Part shown: positions 31,647-39,507 of the stretch, piece after piece
Layout of the letters: each line of letters starts with the position of its first letter
Numbering within the stretch: position 1 is the stretch's first letter
NCBI GenBank assembly: GCA_018715805.1
Contig: DVKX01000037.1
Coordinates: forward strand, 1 to 45,129
DNA length: 45,129 nt
Reading direction: 5' to 3'
Origin: Candidatus Faecousia intestinigallinarum
Lineage (GTDB): Bacteria > Bacillota > Clostridia > Oscillospirales > Oscillospiraceae
Program-made: the position numbers and the translations under genes
The notes under the pieces: generated by a model
Database searches by the model: none
Seen by the model: only the letters and a program-made list of their open reading frames with translations
Told to the model about the DNA's origin: nothing

Positions 31647-32108
31647 ATGGAGCTAGTTTACTGTATCCTCTACATTGCCGCCCTGGGAATCGCGTCCCAT
31701 TTTCTGGGCAACGCCCTGCCGAGAAGGTGGTTTGACGAAACAAGATTCCCCTACAGGAGCTTTTCCTGGGAGCAGGAGGGGCAGATCTATCGGAAGATCC
31801 GTATTCAGAGCTGGAAGGACAGGCTCCCGGATATGAGCAAGATCTGCCGGGACATGGTGCGCAAAGAGGTGAAATCCCGCCCCACGGCGGACTCCACCAA
31901 GCGGCTCATCCAGGAATCCTGCGTGGCGGAGCTGGTGCATTTTCTGCTGATATTCGCTTCCGTGCCGGTGATGGTCATCTGGAAAGGCGCCTGGGGGAAA
32001 CTGGTATTTGTGCTGTGCATCCTGGGAAATCTGCCCTTTCTGCTGATCCAACGCTACAATCGCCCTAGATTATGTAAACTATACCGTCGTTTATCCAAAC
32101 AAAATTGA
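31647..32108 (+). CDS. CrtO-like (glycosyl-diaponeurosporenoate acyltransferase family) membrane protein
   Basis: A 153-residue protein with an N-terminal helix (residues 1-20), a central soluble part (PYRSFSWEQEGQIYRKIRIQ) and two further helices near 95-112 and 118-135. It ends with LLIQRYNRPRLCKLYRRL. The QRYNRPRL motif, the E-x-x-H segment (AELVHFLLIF) and the length resemble the Staphylococcus aureus CrtO acyltransferase of staphyloxanthin synthesis. No other carotenoid genes are in the window, so the substrate here is probably a different glycolipid or lipid. TAAGGAG is 6 bases before the ATG. It stands alone, divergent from the lipid kinase. Confidence 0.8.
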   Translation: MELVYCILYIAALGIASHFLGNALPRRWFDETRFPYRSFSWEQEGQIYRKIRIQSWKDRLPDMSKICRDMVRKEVKSRPTADSTKRLIQESCVAELVHFLLIFASVPVMVIWKGAWGKLVFVLCILGNLPFLLIQRYNRPRLCKLYRRLSKQN

Positions 32109-32114
32109 GGTGCT

Positions 32115-32132
32115 GCCGCCAAATCCGGCGGC
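32115..32132 (+). repeat. Short GC hairpin after the acyltransferase homologue
   Basis: GCCGCC (32115-32120) pairs with GGCGGC (32127-32132) around a 6-nt loop, 6 bases past the stop codon. No U-run follows. It may stop transcription weakly. Confidence 0.4.
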
Positions 32133-32215
32133 GCCAGCGGTGGATGGGGATTCCGTCAAAATATATCGATACAACAATATTTTTTCTGTTTTTTGTGCAT
32201 TTGGCCGATTGGTTA

Positions 32216-32244
32216 TAGACATTTGAGAAAAATTGCGGTATTAT
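32216..32244 (+). promoter_or_regulatory. Promoter of the rnf operon
   Basis: TAGACA (32216-32221, 5/6) and TATTAT (32239-32244, 5/6) are 17 bases apart, 54 bases upstream of rnfC. The region before it (32150-32215) is strongly A/T-rich, like an UP element. Confidence 0.75.
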
Positions 32245-32258
32245 GATAGCAATATCCC

Positions 32259-32273
32259 CGCGGCAGTGCCGCG
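32259..32273 (+). promoter_or_regulatory. Hairpin in the rnf leader
   Basis: CGCGGC (32259-32264) pairs with GCCGCG (32268-32273) around an AGT loop, in the 5' leader just before the rnfC ribosome site. It could protect the mRNA end or affect translation; the sequence does not decide. Confidence 0.4.
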
Positions 32274-32297
32274 AACTTATGAGAGAGGTGAAAACCA

Positions 32298-33626
32298 ATG
32301 GCGTTTTCCTTTTTCGGCGGGATCCATCCCAAAGAAAACAAATGGTATGCGGAGGAGGAACGGGTGCAGTCCTTCCCGGAGCCGGATGTGCTGGTGATTC
32401 CCATGCAGCAGCATATCGGCGCCGCCTGCCAGCCGCTGGTGAAAAAGGGCGACTACGTGACCATGGGGCAAAAGATCGGCGACGGACAGGGGCTTTGCGT
32501 GCCGGTGCACGCCAGCGTCTCCGGCACGGTAAAAGCGGTGGAGATGAAACCCCATTCCAGCGGCATGACGGTCATGAGCGTGGTGATCCAGAACGATCAC
32601 CAGGATGCCCTGTGTCCGGATATTCAGCCCCGGGACGCGGTGGCGGTGGCAAAGCTCACCGCGCAGGAACTGATGGATGTTATCCGGGAGGCGGGCATTG
32701 TGGGCATGGGCGGCGCTACTTTCCCCACCCATGTGAAGCTCAGCTCCGGCATCGGCAAGGTGGATACCGCCATTGTGAACGTATCCGAGTGCGAGCCATA
32801 TATTGTGGCGGACGACCGGGTGTGCCGGGAATACCCCCAGGAGGTGCTGTCCGGTCTGCGGGTCATTATGCGGATATTGGATCTGCGGAAAGCCCATATC
32901 GCCATTGAGGACAATAAGAAGGCGGCGGCGGAGGCGCTGCGGCGGAACATCGATCCCCGCTCCGGCGTGGTGCTGGATGTGCTGCCTGCCAAATACCCCC
33001 AGGGTGCGGAGAAGCAGCTGATACAGGCCATTACCGGGCGGCAGGTGCCTTCCGGCGCGCTGCCTGCGGCGGTGGGCTGTGCGGTGTTCAACGCCGCCAC
33101 CTGCAAGGCCGTCCACGACGCGGTGTACAATGGAATGCCGCTGATCCGCCGGATCGTCACCGTATCCGGGGATATTGTGATGCAGCCCATGAACCTGCTG
33201 GTACCCATCGGCACCAGCTTTAACGACCTTTTAGACGCGGTGGGACACAGCGAAAATCCGTATAAGGTGCTCTCCGGCGGCCCCATGATGGGCGTCGCGC
33301 AGTTTGATCTCAGCGTACCCATTACCAAGGGCACCAACGCCGTGACCATTCTGGGACATAAAAACCGTTTTGCGGTGGACAATCCCCACTGCATCCGCTG
33401 CGGCAAATGTATGGAGGCGTGCCCCATGCGCCTGACGCCCCTGCTGATGTATCAGGCGGAGCGGAACGGGGATCTGACGGAATTGAAGAAGCTCCATCTG
33501 ATGGACTGCATGGAGTGCGGCTGCTGCGCGTATATCTGCCCAGGCACGCTCCCCCTGGTGCAGTCCTTCCGGGCGGGCAAGCAGCGCCTGCGGGACGCGG
33601 CTGCCCGGCAGGCGGCCAAGGCGTAA
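32298..33626 (+). CDS. rnfC: Rnf complex subunit C (RnfC)
   Basis: A 442-residue peripheral subunit of the ferredoxin:NAD+ oxidoreductase (Rnf) complex, where NAD is reduced. It has an N-terminal barrel-sandwich domain (GACQPLVKKGDYVTMGQKIG), the FMN/NADH-binding core (IVGMGGATFPTHVK, ECEPYIVADDRV) and a SLBB region (VLSGGPMMGV). Two 4Fe-4S motifs, CIRCGKCMEACPM and CMECGCCAYICPG, follow at about residues 365-425. The start follows GAGAGGTG. It is first in the order rnfCDGEAB, which is the usual clostridial order. Confidence 0.96.
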   Translation: MAFSFFGGIHPKENKWYAEEERVQSFPEPDVLVIPMQQHIGAACQPLVKKGDYVTMGQKIGDGQGLCVPVHASVSGTVKAVEMKPHSSGMTVMSVVIQNDHQDALCPDIQPRDAVAVAKLTAQELMDVIREAGIVGMGGATFPTHVKLSSGIGKVDTAIVNVSECEPYIVADDRVCREYPQEVLSGLRVIMRILDLRKAHIAIEDNKKAAAEALRRNIDPRSGVVLDVLPAKYPQGAEKQLIQAITGRQVPSGALPAAVGCAVFNAATCKAVHDAVYNGMPLIRRIVTVSGDIVMQPMNLLVPIGTSFNDLLDAVGHSENPYKVLSGGPMMGVAQFDLSVPITKGTNAVTILGHKNRFAVDNPHCIRCGKCMEACPMRLTPLLMYQAERNGDLTELKKLHLMDCMECGCCAYICPGTLPLVQSFRAGKQRLRDAAARQAAKA

Positions 33627-33638
33627 GGAGGCGGAAAT

Positions 33639-34637
33639 ATGGCACCCATGAAATACTTCTATGAATTGACCATTTCCAGCTCCCCCCATGCCCACAGCCC
33701 TGTGACCACCCGCACCATCATGCGGGATGTGCTCATCGCTCTGCTGCCGGCGCTGGTGGGAAGCGTATACTTCTTCGGGTTCCGGGCACTGATGGTGACG
33801 CTGGTTTCGGCGGCGGCCTGCGTGTTCTTCGAGTGGGGCTACCGGAAGCTGATGCATCTGGACTCTACGGTATACGATATGTCCGCCGTGGTCACGGGAG
33901 TGCTGCTGGCCTTTGTGTGCCCGGTGACCATTCCCTACTGGTGCATTCTCATCGGCGACTTTTTCGCCATTGTCATTGTGAAGCAGCTTTTCGGCGGCAT
34001 CGGCAAGAACTTCGTGAACCCTGCGCTGGCGGCGCGGGCGTTCCTGTTCAGCTGGCCCGTGGTGATGAACACCTGGGTCAAGGTGGGCTTTGAAAACGCC
34101 GCCGGCGTACTGGACACGGCGGATGTGGTCACAGCGGCCACCCCCTTATCGGCTATGCACCAGGGGGCGATGCCCACGGATTCTCTGCTGAATATGTTTC
34201 TGGGGAATGTGGGCGGCTGCTTGGGGGAGACTTCCACGCTGCTGCTCCTGCTGGGCGCTGCCTATCTGCTGCTGCGGCGGGTGATCTCTGCCCGGATTCC
34301 CTTGGCGTTTGTGGGCACGGTGGCCTTGATTGCGGTGCTGTTCCCCCAGGGCAACGATCCTCTGGCCTGGATGGGCGCGCAGGTATGCGCCGGCGGCGTG
34401 ATGCTGGGAGCGTTCTTTATGGCTACCGACTATGTGACCAGCCCCGTGACCAAATGGGGGCAGGTGATCTTCGGCATGGGCTGCGGCGCGCTGACCATGG
34501 TGATCCGCTATTTCGGCGGGTACAACGAGGGCGTCAGCTACGCGATCCTGGTGATGAACGCCTGCGTGGTGCTGCTGGATAAGGTGGGTCTGCCGAAAAA
34601 ATACGGCGCTGTGGTGAAGGAGGGGACGAAAGCATGA
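33639..34637 (+). CDS. rnfD: Rnf complex subunit D (RnfD)
   Basis: A 332-residue membrane subunit with about nine helices, homologous to NqrB. It begins with the typical SSSPHAHSPVTTRTIMRDVLIALLPAL. The flavinylation motif around residues 165-168 (TAATPL) carries Thr168, to which FMN is attached by a phosphodiester bond in the family; the usual SGAT appears here as TAAT. GKNFVNPALAARAFLFSWP is the other conserved segment. It is 12 bases after rnfC and overlaps rnfG by 4 bases. Confidence 0.95.
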   Translation: MAPMKYFYELTISSSPHAHSPVTTRTIMRDVLIALLPALVGSVYFFGFRALMVTLVSAAACVFFEWGYRKLMHLDSTVYDMSAVVTGVLLAFVCPVTIPYWCILIGDFFAIVIVKQLFGGIGKNFVNPALAARAFLFSWPVVMNTWVKVGFENAAGVLDTADVVTAATPLSAMHQGAMPTDSLLNMFLGNVGGCLGETSTLLLLLGAAYLLLRRVISARIPLAFVGTVALIAVLFPQGNDPLAWMGAQVCAGGVMLGAFFMATDYVTSPVTKWGQVIFGMGCGALTMVIRYFGGYNEGVSYAILVMNACVVLLDKVGLPKKYGAVVKEGTKA

Positions 34638-35191
34638 AAAAAACGTCGAATGTGGGTTATATCCTGCGCCTGTCCCTGACCCTGCTGGTCATCTGCGCGG
34701 TGGTGGCCGTGCTGCTGGCGGAGGTCAACGCCATTACCGCGCCCCGCATCACCGCCAGCAAGCAGGAAAAAACGGCGCAGGCCGTTGCTGCGGTGCTTCC
34801 CGACGGGGAAACGGCGGCGGCGCTGGATACATATCCCGACGAAAGCGGCATTATCCAGGCTGTGTACGCCTCGGAAACAGGCTATGCCATTCAGGTGGCG
34901 CCCAGCGGCTTTGACAGCCAGATCAATATGATGGTGGGCGTTTCCAAGGACGGACGGGTGCTGGGCGTGTCCATCATCTCCCACACGGAGACCGCCGGTC
35001 TGGGGGCGGTGGCGGCTGCCAAAACGGAAAAAGGGCAGGCTTTCCGCGACCAATTCGTAGGGAAAAGCGGCGTGCTGGCCGTGAGCAAGGATGGCGGCGA
35101 CATCGACGCCATTACCAGCGCCACCATCACCTCCCGGGCAGTGACCAGCGGTGTGAACGCGGCGCTTCAGTGCGCAGAGCGGCTGGGTTAA
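34634..35191 (+). CDS. rnfG: Rnf complex subunit G (RnfG)
   Basis: A 185-residue protein with one N-terminal membrane helix (about residues 10-30) and an extracytoplasmic FMN-binding domain. The flavinylation motif is TSAT at 161-164 (DAITSATITSRAVT), with Thr164 as the FMN acceptor. SIISHTETAGLGAV near 113-126 is also conserved. The start overlaps the stop of rnfD by 4 bases. It relays electrons through covalent FMN within the complex. Confidence 0.95.
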   Translation: MKKTSNVGYILRLSLTLLVICAVVAVLLAEVNAITAPRITASKQEKTAQAVAAVLPDGETAAALDTYPDESGIIQAVYASETGYAIQVAPSGFDSQINMMVGVSKDGRVLGVSIISHTETAGLGAVAAAKTEKGQAFRDQFVGKSGVLAVSKDGGDIDAITSATITSRAVTSGVNAALQCAERLG

Positions 35192-35203
35192 GGAGGGGTT
35201 GCA

Positions 35204-35842
35204 ATGAATATCGGCAAACAATTCAAAGAGGGACTGCTCACCAAAAACCCGGTGTTTGTGCAGCTTCTGGGAATGTGCTCCTCTCTGGCCATTACCACCA
35301 GTATGTTCAACGGCCTGGGCATGGGGATCAGCGTGACCCTCATCCTTATTTGTTCCAACGTGTTTATTTCCGCTCTGCGGAAAGTCATCCCCAGCAATAT
35401 CCGCATCGCGGCCTACATTGTGATTATCGCGGGCTTTGTGACCATGGTGGATCTGCTGCTGCAGGCATTTTTGCCCGCCCTGTCCGAAAACCTGGGGGTC
35501 TTTATCCCATTGATCGTGGTGAACTGCATCATTCTGGGCCGCGCGGAGGCGTTTGCCTCTAAAAACGGCGTGCTGGCCTCCGCTTTTGACGGCCTGTTCC
35601 AGGGCATCGGCTACACCATGGCCATCACCATCATGTCCATCATCCGGGAATTCCTGGGCGCGGGCACCTTCGGCGGCGGCGTGCTGAACGGCGGCGAGGG
35701 GATTCGCATTCTCCCCGAGGGCTACCCGGCATTGCAGATGGTGATGCCTGTGGGCGGCTTCCTGGCGCTGGGCTTCCTCATCGCCGGGTTTCAATGGCTG
35801 ATGAAAAAGATGGAAGAGAAGCAGAAGGAGGGGGTAAAATGA
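35204..35842 (+). CDS. rnfE: Rnf complex subunit E (RnfE)
   Basis: A 212-residue integral membrane subunit with about six helices, homologous to NqrD. Conserved features are the N-terminal FKEGLLTKNPVFVQLLGMCSSLAI and the paired-helix VNCIILGRAEAFA motif, with the Cys that shares a membrane iron centre with RnfA. A polar tail of Lys/Glu residues ends it. AGGAGG is 7 bases before the ATG. It overlaps rnfA by 4 bases. Confidence 0.95.
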   Translation: MNIGKQFKEGLLTKNPVFVQLLGMCSSLAITTSMFNGLGMGISVTLILICSNVFISALRKVIPSNIRIAAYIVIIAGFVTMVDLLLQAFLPALSENLGVFIPLIVVNCIILGRAEAFASKNGVLASAFDGLFQGIGYTMAITIMSIIREFLGAGTFGGGVLNGGEGIRILPEGYPALQMVMPVGGFLALGFLIAGFQWLMKKMEEKQKEGVK

Positions 35843-36432
35843 GCGAATACATGCAGAGCCTCCTGGGCATTTTACTCTCCGCCATCCTGACGGAAAACTT
35901 CATCCTGGTGAAATTCTATGGCATCTGCCCTTTTATGGGCGTGTCCAAGAAGACGGATACGGCGCTGGGCATGGGCATGGCGGTGACTTTCGTCATGGGG
36001 ATCGCTTCTGCGGCTACCTGGGCGGTGAACGCGTTCCTGCTGATCCCGCTGAAGCTGGAATATATGCAGACGGTGGCCTTTATCCTGGTGATCGCGGCCA
36101 TTGTGCAGGTGGTGGAGATGTTCCTGAAGAAGAGCGTCCCTGCGCTCTATCAGGCGCTGGGCATTTTCCTGCCCCTGATTACCACCAACTGCGCGGTGCT
36201 GGGCGCGGCGCTGGTGAACGTGCAGAAGGGCTACGACTTTTTGCAGAGCGTGGTGTTTGGCGTCTGCGGCGGCCTGGGCTTCACTCTGGCCATCGTGTTA
36301 TTCGCCTCCGTCCGGGAGCGGGTGGACAAGGCGGAGTGCCCCAAGAGTTTCCGGGGCTTCCCCATTGCGCTGGTGTCCGCAGGACTGCTGGCGCTGGCGT
36401 TTATGGGCTTTTCCGGCCTGAAGATCTTCTGA
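35839..36432 (+). CDS. rnfA: Rnf complex subunit A (RnfA)
   Basis: A 197-residue membrane subunit, the inverted-topology partner of RnfE, homologous to NqrE. Conserved parts are ILLSAILTENFILVKFYGICPFMGVSKK with the Cys of the shared iron centre, and LPLITTNCAVLGAALVN. The ATG at 35839 (MSEYMQSLLG) has GGAGGGGG 5 bases upstream and overlaps the rnfE stop; the longer ORF start is in the end of rnfE and was rejected. Followed by rnfB after 13 bases. Confidence 0.95.
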   Translation: MSEYMQSLLGILLSAILTENFILVKFYGICPFMGVSKKTDTALGMGMAVTFVMGIASAATWAVNAFLLIPLKLEYMQTVAFILVIAAIVQVVEMFLKKSVPALYQALGIFLPLITTNCAVLGAALVNVQKGYDFLQSVVFGVCGGLGFTLAIVLFASVRERVDKAECPKSFRGFPIALVSAGLLALAFMGFSGLKIF

Positions 36433-36445
36433 GGAGGGGCGGAGC

Positions 36446-37300
36446 ATGACGGAAATTTTGATCGCGCTGGCCATTCTGGGCGGCCTGGGGCTGATTTTCG
36501 GCCTGGTGCTGGCGGTGGCCTCCAAAGTGTTTTATGTGTACACAGACCCCCGGCTGGAGGAACTGAAGGAATGTCTGCCCGGCGCCAACTGCGGCGGCTG
36601 CGGCTATGCCGGATGCAGCGGCTATGCCGAGGCGGTGCTGAAGGGGGAGGCCGAGATTGGGAAATGCGCTTCCGGCGGCGCGGAGTGCTCCCGGCGGATG
36701 GCCGGGATCATGGGGGTGCAGGCGGAGAAATTTGTCCGCCGGGTGGCGCTGGTGCGCTGCGCCGGACAGCACCGTCTGGACGAGGACGGCAAGTTTGTAG
36801 GCGCAAAAATGAAAGGCGACTACGAAGGGATCGCCGACTGCCTGGCCGCCAGTAAAGTGGCGGGACGCGGCCCGCTGATCTGCAAGTTCGGCTGCCTGGG
36901 CTTCGGCAACTGCACCAAGGTGTGCCAGTACGACGCCATCCATGTGGTGGACGGGGTGGCAAAGGTGGATCAGGAGAAATGCGTGGGCTGTATGCGCTGT
37001 GCGGCGGAGTGCCCCCGGCAGCTGATTGTGCCGGTGGAGTATGAGAAGCACGTGGTCATCGCCTGCGCCTCCAAGGCTAAGGGAGCGGTGACGATCCGGG
37101 GCTGCACCGCCGGGTGTATCGGCTGCGGCAAGTGCAAGGAGGTCTGCGAGACGGGCGCTATCCATGTGGAGCAGAATCTGGCCTACATCGACTATGACAA
37201 ATGTATTTCCTGCGGCAAGTGCGCCACAGTGTGTCCGAAGCACCTGATCACGGACACCAAGCTGACAGCACCTGCGCTGGAAGAACCGGCTTCGCTGTAA
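36446..37300 (+). CDS. rnfB: Rnf complex subunit B (RnfB)
   Basis: A 284-residue iron-sulfur subunit that accepts electrons from reduced ferredoxin. An N-terminal membrane helix (5-28) is followed by the Fe-S motif CLPGANCGGCGYAGCSGYAE (Cys43, 49, 52, 57). Then come further Cys groups: CKFGCLGFGNCTKVC, CVGCMRCAAECPR, CTAGCIGCGKCKEVC and CISCGKCATVCPK. This gives room for about six clusters. The multi-cluster form is the clostridial type. GAGGAGGGG is 7 bases before the ATG. It is the last gene of the rnf operon. Confidence 0.95.
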   Translation: MTEILIALAILGGLGLIFGLVLAVASKVFYVYTDPRLEELKECLPGANCGGCGYAGCSGYAEAVLKGEAEIGKCASGGAECSRRMAGIMGVQAEKFVRRVALVRCAGQHRLDEDGKFVGAKMKGDYEGIADCLAASKVAGRGPLICKFGCLGFGNCTKVCQYDAIHVVDGVAKVDQEKCVGCMRCAAECPRQLIVPVEYEKHVVIACASKAKGAVTIRGCTAGCIGCGKCKEVCETGAIHVEQNLAYIDYDKCISCGKCATVCPKHLITDTKLTAPALEEPASL

Positions 37301-37387
37301 AGCCGCCCTGCTGCACATTTTCCGCACTGGGGAATACCATGGAATGAGCGGTAAAAACCGCCACGAAAAATCTGGAGGTATTCTCTT

Positions 37388-37546
37388 ATGTGCTGTGGTA
37401 ACAACAATAACTTCCTGTGGATCATCATCCTGCTGGCGCTGTTCTGCAACAACGGTTCCCTCTTCAACATGGGCTGCGGCTGCGGCTGCGCTCGGGATCG
37501 GGACTGCGGCAACACCCGGGAGATGGGCTGCGGCTGCGGGTACTAA
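37388..37546 (+). CDS. Small Cys-rich membrane peptide (52 residues)
   Basis: GGAGG lies 9 bases before this ATG. The peptide begins MCCGNNNN, has a single hydrophobic helix (FLWIIILLALFC, residues 9-20), and then a Cys/Gly-rich tail with MGCGCGCARDRDCG and a final MGCGCGY. It has nine Cys in 52 residues. It is encoded 87 bases after rnfB and just before a strong terminator, so it may be read from the rnf promoter. Similar short peptides with N-terminal CC/N-rich and one helix occur in Firmicutes, but I cannot assign a family or function. The Cys could bind metal or an iron-sulfur cluster. Confidence 0.7.
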   Translation: MCCGNNNNFLWIIILLALFCNNGSLFNMGCGCGCARDRDCGNTREMGCGCGY

Positions 37547-37566
37547 GGGTAAACGGTCAAGGAAAA

Positions 37567-37588
37567 GGGCGCCCCAATCGGGGCGCCC
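37567..37588. terminator. Bidirectional terminator between the rnf side and dapH
   Basis: A 9-bp perfect stem, GGGCGCCCC (37567-37575), pairs with 37580-37588 around an AATC loop. GATTTTT follows on the plus strand, and TTTTCC follows on the minus strand. It serves the rnf/Cys-peptide transcript and the convergent dapH. Confidence 0.9.
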
Positions 37589-37599
37589 GATTTTTGCGG

Positions 37600-38298
37600 T
37601 TACAGTGCCCGGAGGGCGTCCACCAGGGCGGTTTTCCCGGCGGTTTTTTCGTCCTTGACTTTGATGACCCGGGCGGGGCAGCCCGCCACCACCGTGTTGG
37701 GCGCCACATCTCCCACCACCACGGCGCCTGCGGCCACCACTGCGTCGTGGCCGATGCGGCAGCCCTCGATGACTACGGCGTTGGCGCCGATGAGCACGTT
37801 GTCCTCCACGATCACAGGAGTGGCGGAGGCAGGCTCGATGACCCCGGCCAGCACCGCGCCGGCGCCTATATGGCAGTTCTTCCCTACGGTGGCGCGGCCA
37901 CCCAATACGGCGCCCATGTCGATCATGGTACCATCGCCCACCACGGCGCCGATGTTCAGAATCGCGCCCATCATAATGACGGCGTTTCTGCCGATCTCCA
38001 CCTGCTCCCGCAGAATGGCGCCCGGCTCAATGCGGGCGGGGATGTCCTTCAGATCCAGCATGGGGATGGCGGAGTTGCGGCAGTTGTTTTCCACTTCCAC
38101 ATGGGAGATGGAAGCCCTGCCTGCTTCCAGGGCGGGAGCCACGTCCTTCCAGTCGCCGAAAACGATCTTGCAGCCCTCTCCGGCGGGGAAAATATGGCAG
38201 CCGGGGAAGTCCACCGGGGCGGTTTCCCAGACATAGACCTTCACCGGTGTCTTTTTTTCCGAGGTGCGGATATATTCAATAATCTCCTGTGCGTTCAT
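37600..38298 (-). CDS. dapH: 2,3,4,5-tetrahydropyridine-2,6-dicarboxylate N-acetyltransferase (DapH)
   Basis: A 232-residue left-handed beta-helix acetyltransferase of lysine/diaminopimelate synthesis. It transfers acetyl from acetyl-CoA to tetrahydrodipicolinate. A small N-terminal helical domain is followed from about residue 85 by hexapeptide repeats ([39 protein letters not shown]). The final [13 protein letters not shown] is typical. TGGAGG is 5 bases before the ATG. It is divergent from dapL and patA, which carry out the next steps. Confidence 0.95.
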   Translation of the reverse strand: MNAQEIIEYIRTSEKKTPVKVYVWETAPVDFPGCHIFPAGEGCKIVFGDWKDVAPALEAGRASISHVEVENNCRNSAIPMLDLKDIPARIEPGAILREQVEIGRNAVIMMGAILNIGAVVGDGTMIDMGAVLGGRATVGKNCHIGAGAVLAGVIEPASATPVIVEDNVLIGANAVVIEGCRIGHDAVVAAGAVVVGDVAPNTVVAGCPARVIKVKDEKTAGKTALVDALRAL

Positions 38299-38328
38299 AA
38301 CGTCCTCCAGTACGGTTTGATTGTCCCC

Positions 38329-38357
38329 ATCATACCACCTTTCCCCCGGGATTACAA
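38329..38357 (-). promoter_or_regulatory. dapH promoter
   Basis: On the minus strand TTGTAA (38352-38357) and TATGAT (38329-38334) are 17 bases apart, 31 bases before the dapH start. It is back to back with the dapL promoter in the same 123-base gap. Confidence 0.6.
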
Positions 38358-38365
38358 GCCGGAAA

Positions 38366-38394
38366 TTGACATGCCGCGCTCCTTGCGCTATAAT
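38366..38394 (+). promoter_or_regulatory. Perfect-consensus promoter of dapL-patA
   Basis: TTGACA (38366-38371) and TATAAT (38389-38394) match the sigma-A consensus exactly at 17-base spacing, 28 bases upstream of the dapL start codon. It is the only perfect promoter I see in the window. Confidence 0.9.
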
Positions 38395-38421
38395 AATGAA
38401 AAACAGGGAGGAGGCGATGGT

Positions 38422-39507
38422 ATGTCCCTAGTGGATGACCGCCGGGCGCTGCACCAGATCCCGGAATTGGATCGGAATTTACCAAAGACCATGGAGTATC
38501 TGAAAAACGCGCTGCAGGGGCTGCGCTGTCAGGTATTCTCGCCTATGGAGGGGGCGCTGTGCGCCTGGTTTGATTATGGACACGACAGTGCGATCGCGTT
38601 CCGGGCGGATGCGGACGCGCTGCCGGTGGCGGAGACCAACAAAGTACCCTTTGCCTCCCGCCATCCGGGGCAGATGCACGCCTGCGGCCACGACGGCCAT
38701 ATGGCGATTCTGCTGGAGCTGGCGCGGCGGCTGAGCGGGAAGCGGCTGCGGAAAAATGTGCTGCTGGTGTTCCAACCGGCGGAGGAGACCACCGGCGGAG
38801 CGAAGGATCTGTGCAAGACCAATGTTTTCCGTAAGTACCATGTGGAGGCCATCTTCGGGCTGCACCTGTGGCCCGGTCTGGAGACGGGGGTCATTGCCAG
38901 CCGCCGGAATGAGATGATGAGCCGCTCCTGCGAGGTGAAGGTGGACATCTACGGCCGCGCCGCCCACATCGCCAAGGCGGAGGAGGGGCTGGACGCCATG
39001 GCCGCCGGGGTGGAGTTCTACAGCCGCGTCATGGCCATGGAGGCGGCTATCCCCCGGAAAATCCTGCGGCTGCTGAAATTCGGCAAGCTGCGCAGCGGCA
39101 GCGCCTGCAATGTAGTCTCCGACCACACTCGGCTGGAGGGCAGCCTGCGTACCTTCGAGGACGAGGTGTTCTATACCCTGCGGGCGGGCATTGTATCCGC
39201 AGGCAAGGCGGTGGAGCGCAGCTCCGGCTGCACGGTGAACGTATATATGAACGACGGCTATCCTCCGGTGGTGAATCCCCCCGCCCTGTATGAAAAGGTG
39301 CGGGAGCTGGTGGATTTCCGGGAGTTGGAAAAGCCCAGCATGATTACGGAGGATTTCTCCTGGTACCAGAAATATCTGCCGGGAATGTTCTTCTTCCTGG
39401 GTGTGGGGGATACTCCGGCGCTCCACGCCAGCGATTTCCATTTTGACGAAGGAGTCCTGGAAAAAGGCGTTGATTTCTTTGAGAAATTGGCGGAAAATTA
39501 CCAATGA
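38422..39507 (+). CDS. dapL: M20 family amidohydrolase, probable N-acetyldiaminopimelate deacetylase
   Basis: A 361-residue zinc peptidase-family hydrolase. It has [13 protein letters not shown] (residues 55-67), [11 protein letters not shown] with metal ligands near 91, [13 protein letters not shown] with the catalytic Glu pair near 118-126, and [10 protein letters not shown] lid domain (about 175-290) interrupts the fold. The family removes N-acyl groups from amino acids; here the tight arrangement with dapH and patA points to N-acetyl-LL-diaminopimelate deacetylase. GGAGGAGG is 8 bases before the ATG. It overlaps the next gene by 4 bases. Substrate choice is inference from context; other aminoacylases look alike. 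Confidence 0.88.
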   Translation: MSLVDDRRALHQIPELDRNLPKTMEYLKNALQGLRCQVFSPMEGALCAWFDYGHDSAIAFRADADALPVAETNKVPFASRHPGQMHACGHDGHMAILLELARRLSGKRLRKNVLLVFQPAEETTGGAKDLCKTNVFRKYHVEAIFGLHLWPGLETGVIASRRNEMMSRSCEVKVDIYGRAAHIAKAEEGLDAMAAGVEFYSRVMAMEAAIPRKILRLLKFGKLRSGSACNVVSDHTRLEGSLRTFEDEVFYTLRAGIVSAGKAVERSSGCTVNVYMNDGYPPVVNPPALYEKVRELVDFRELEKPSMITEDFSWYQKYLPGMFFFLGVGDTPALHASDFHFDEGVLEKGVDFFEKLAENYQ

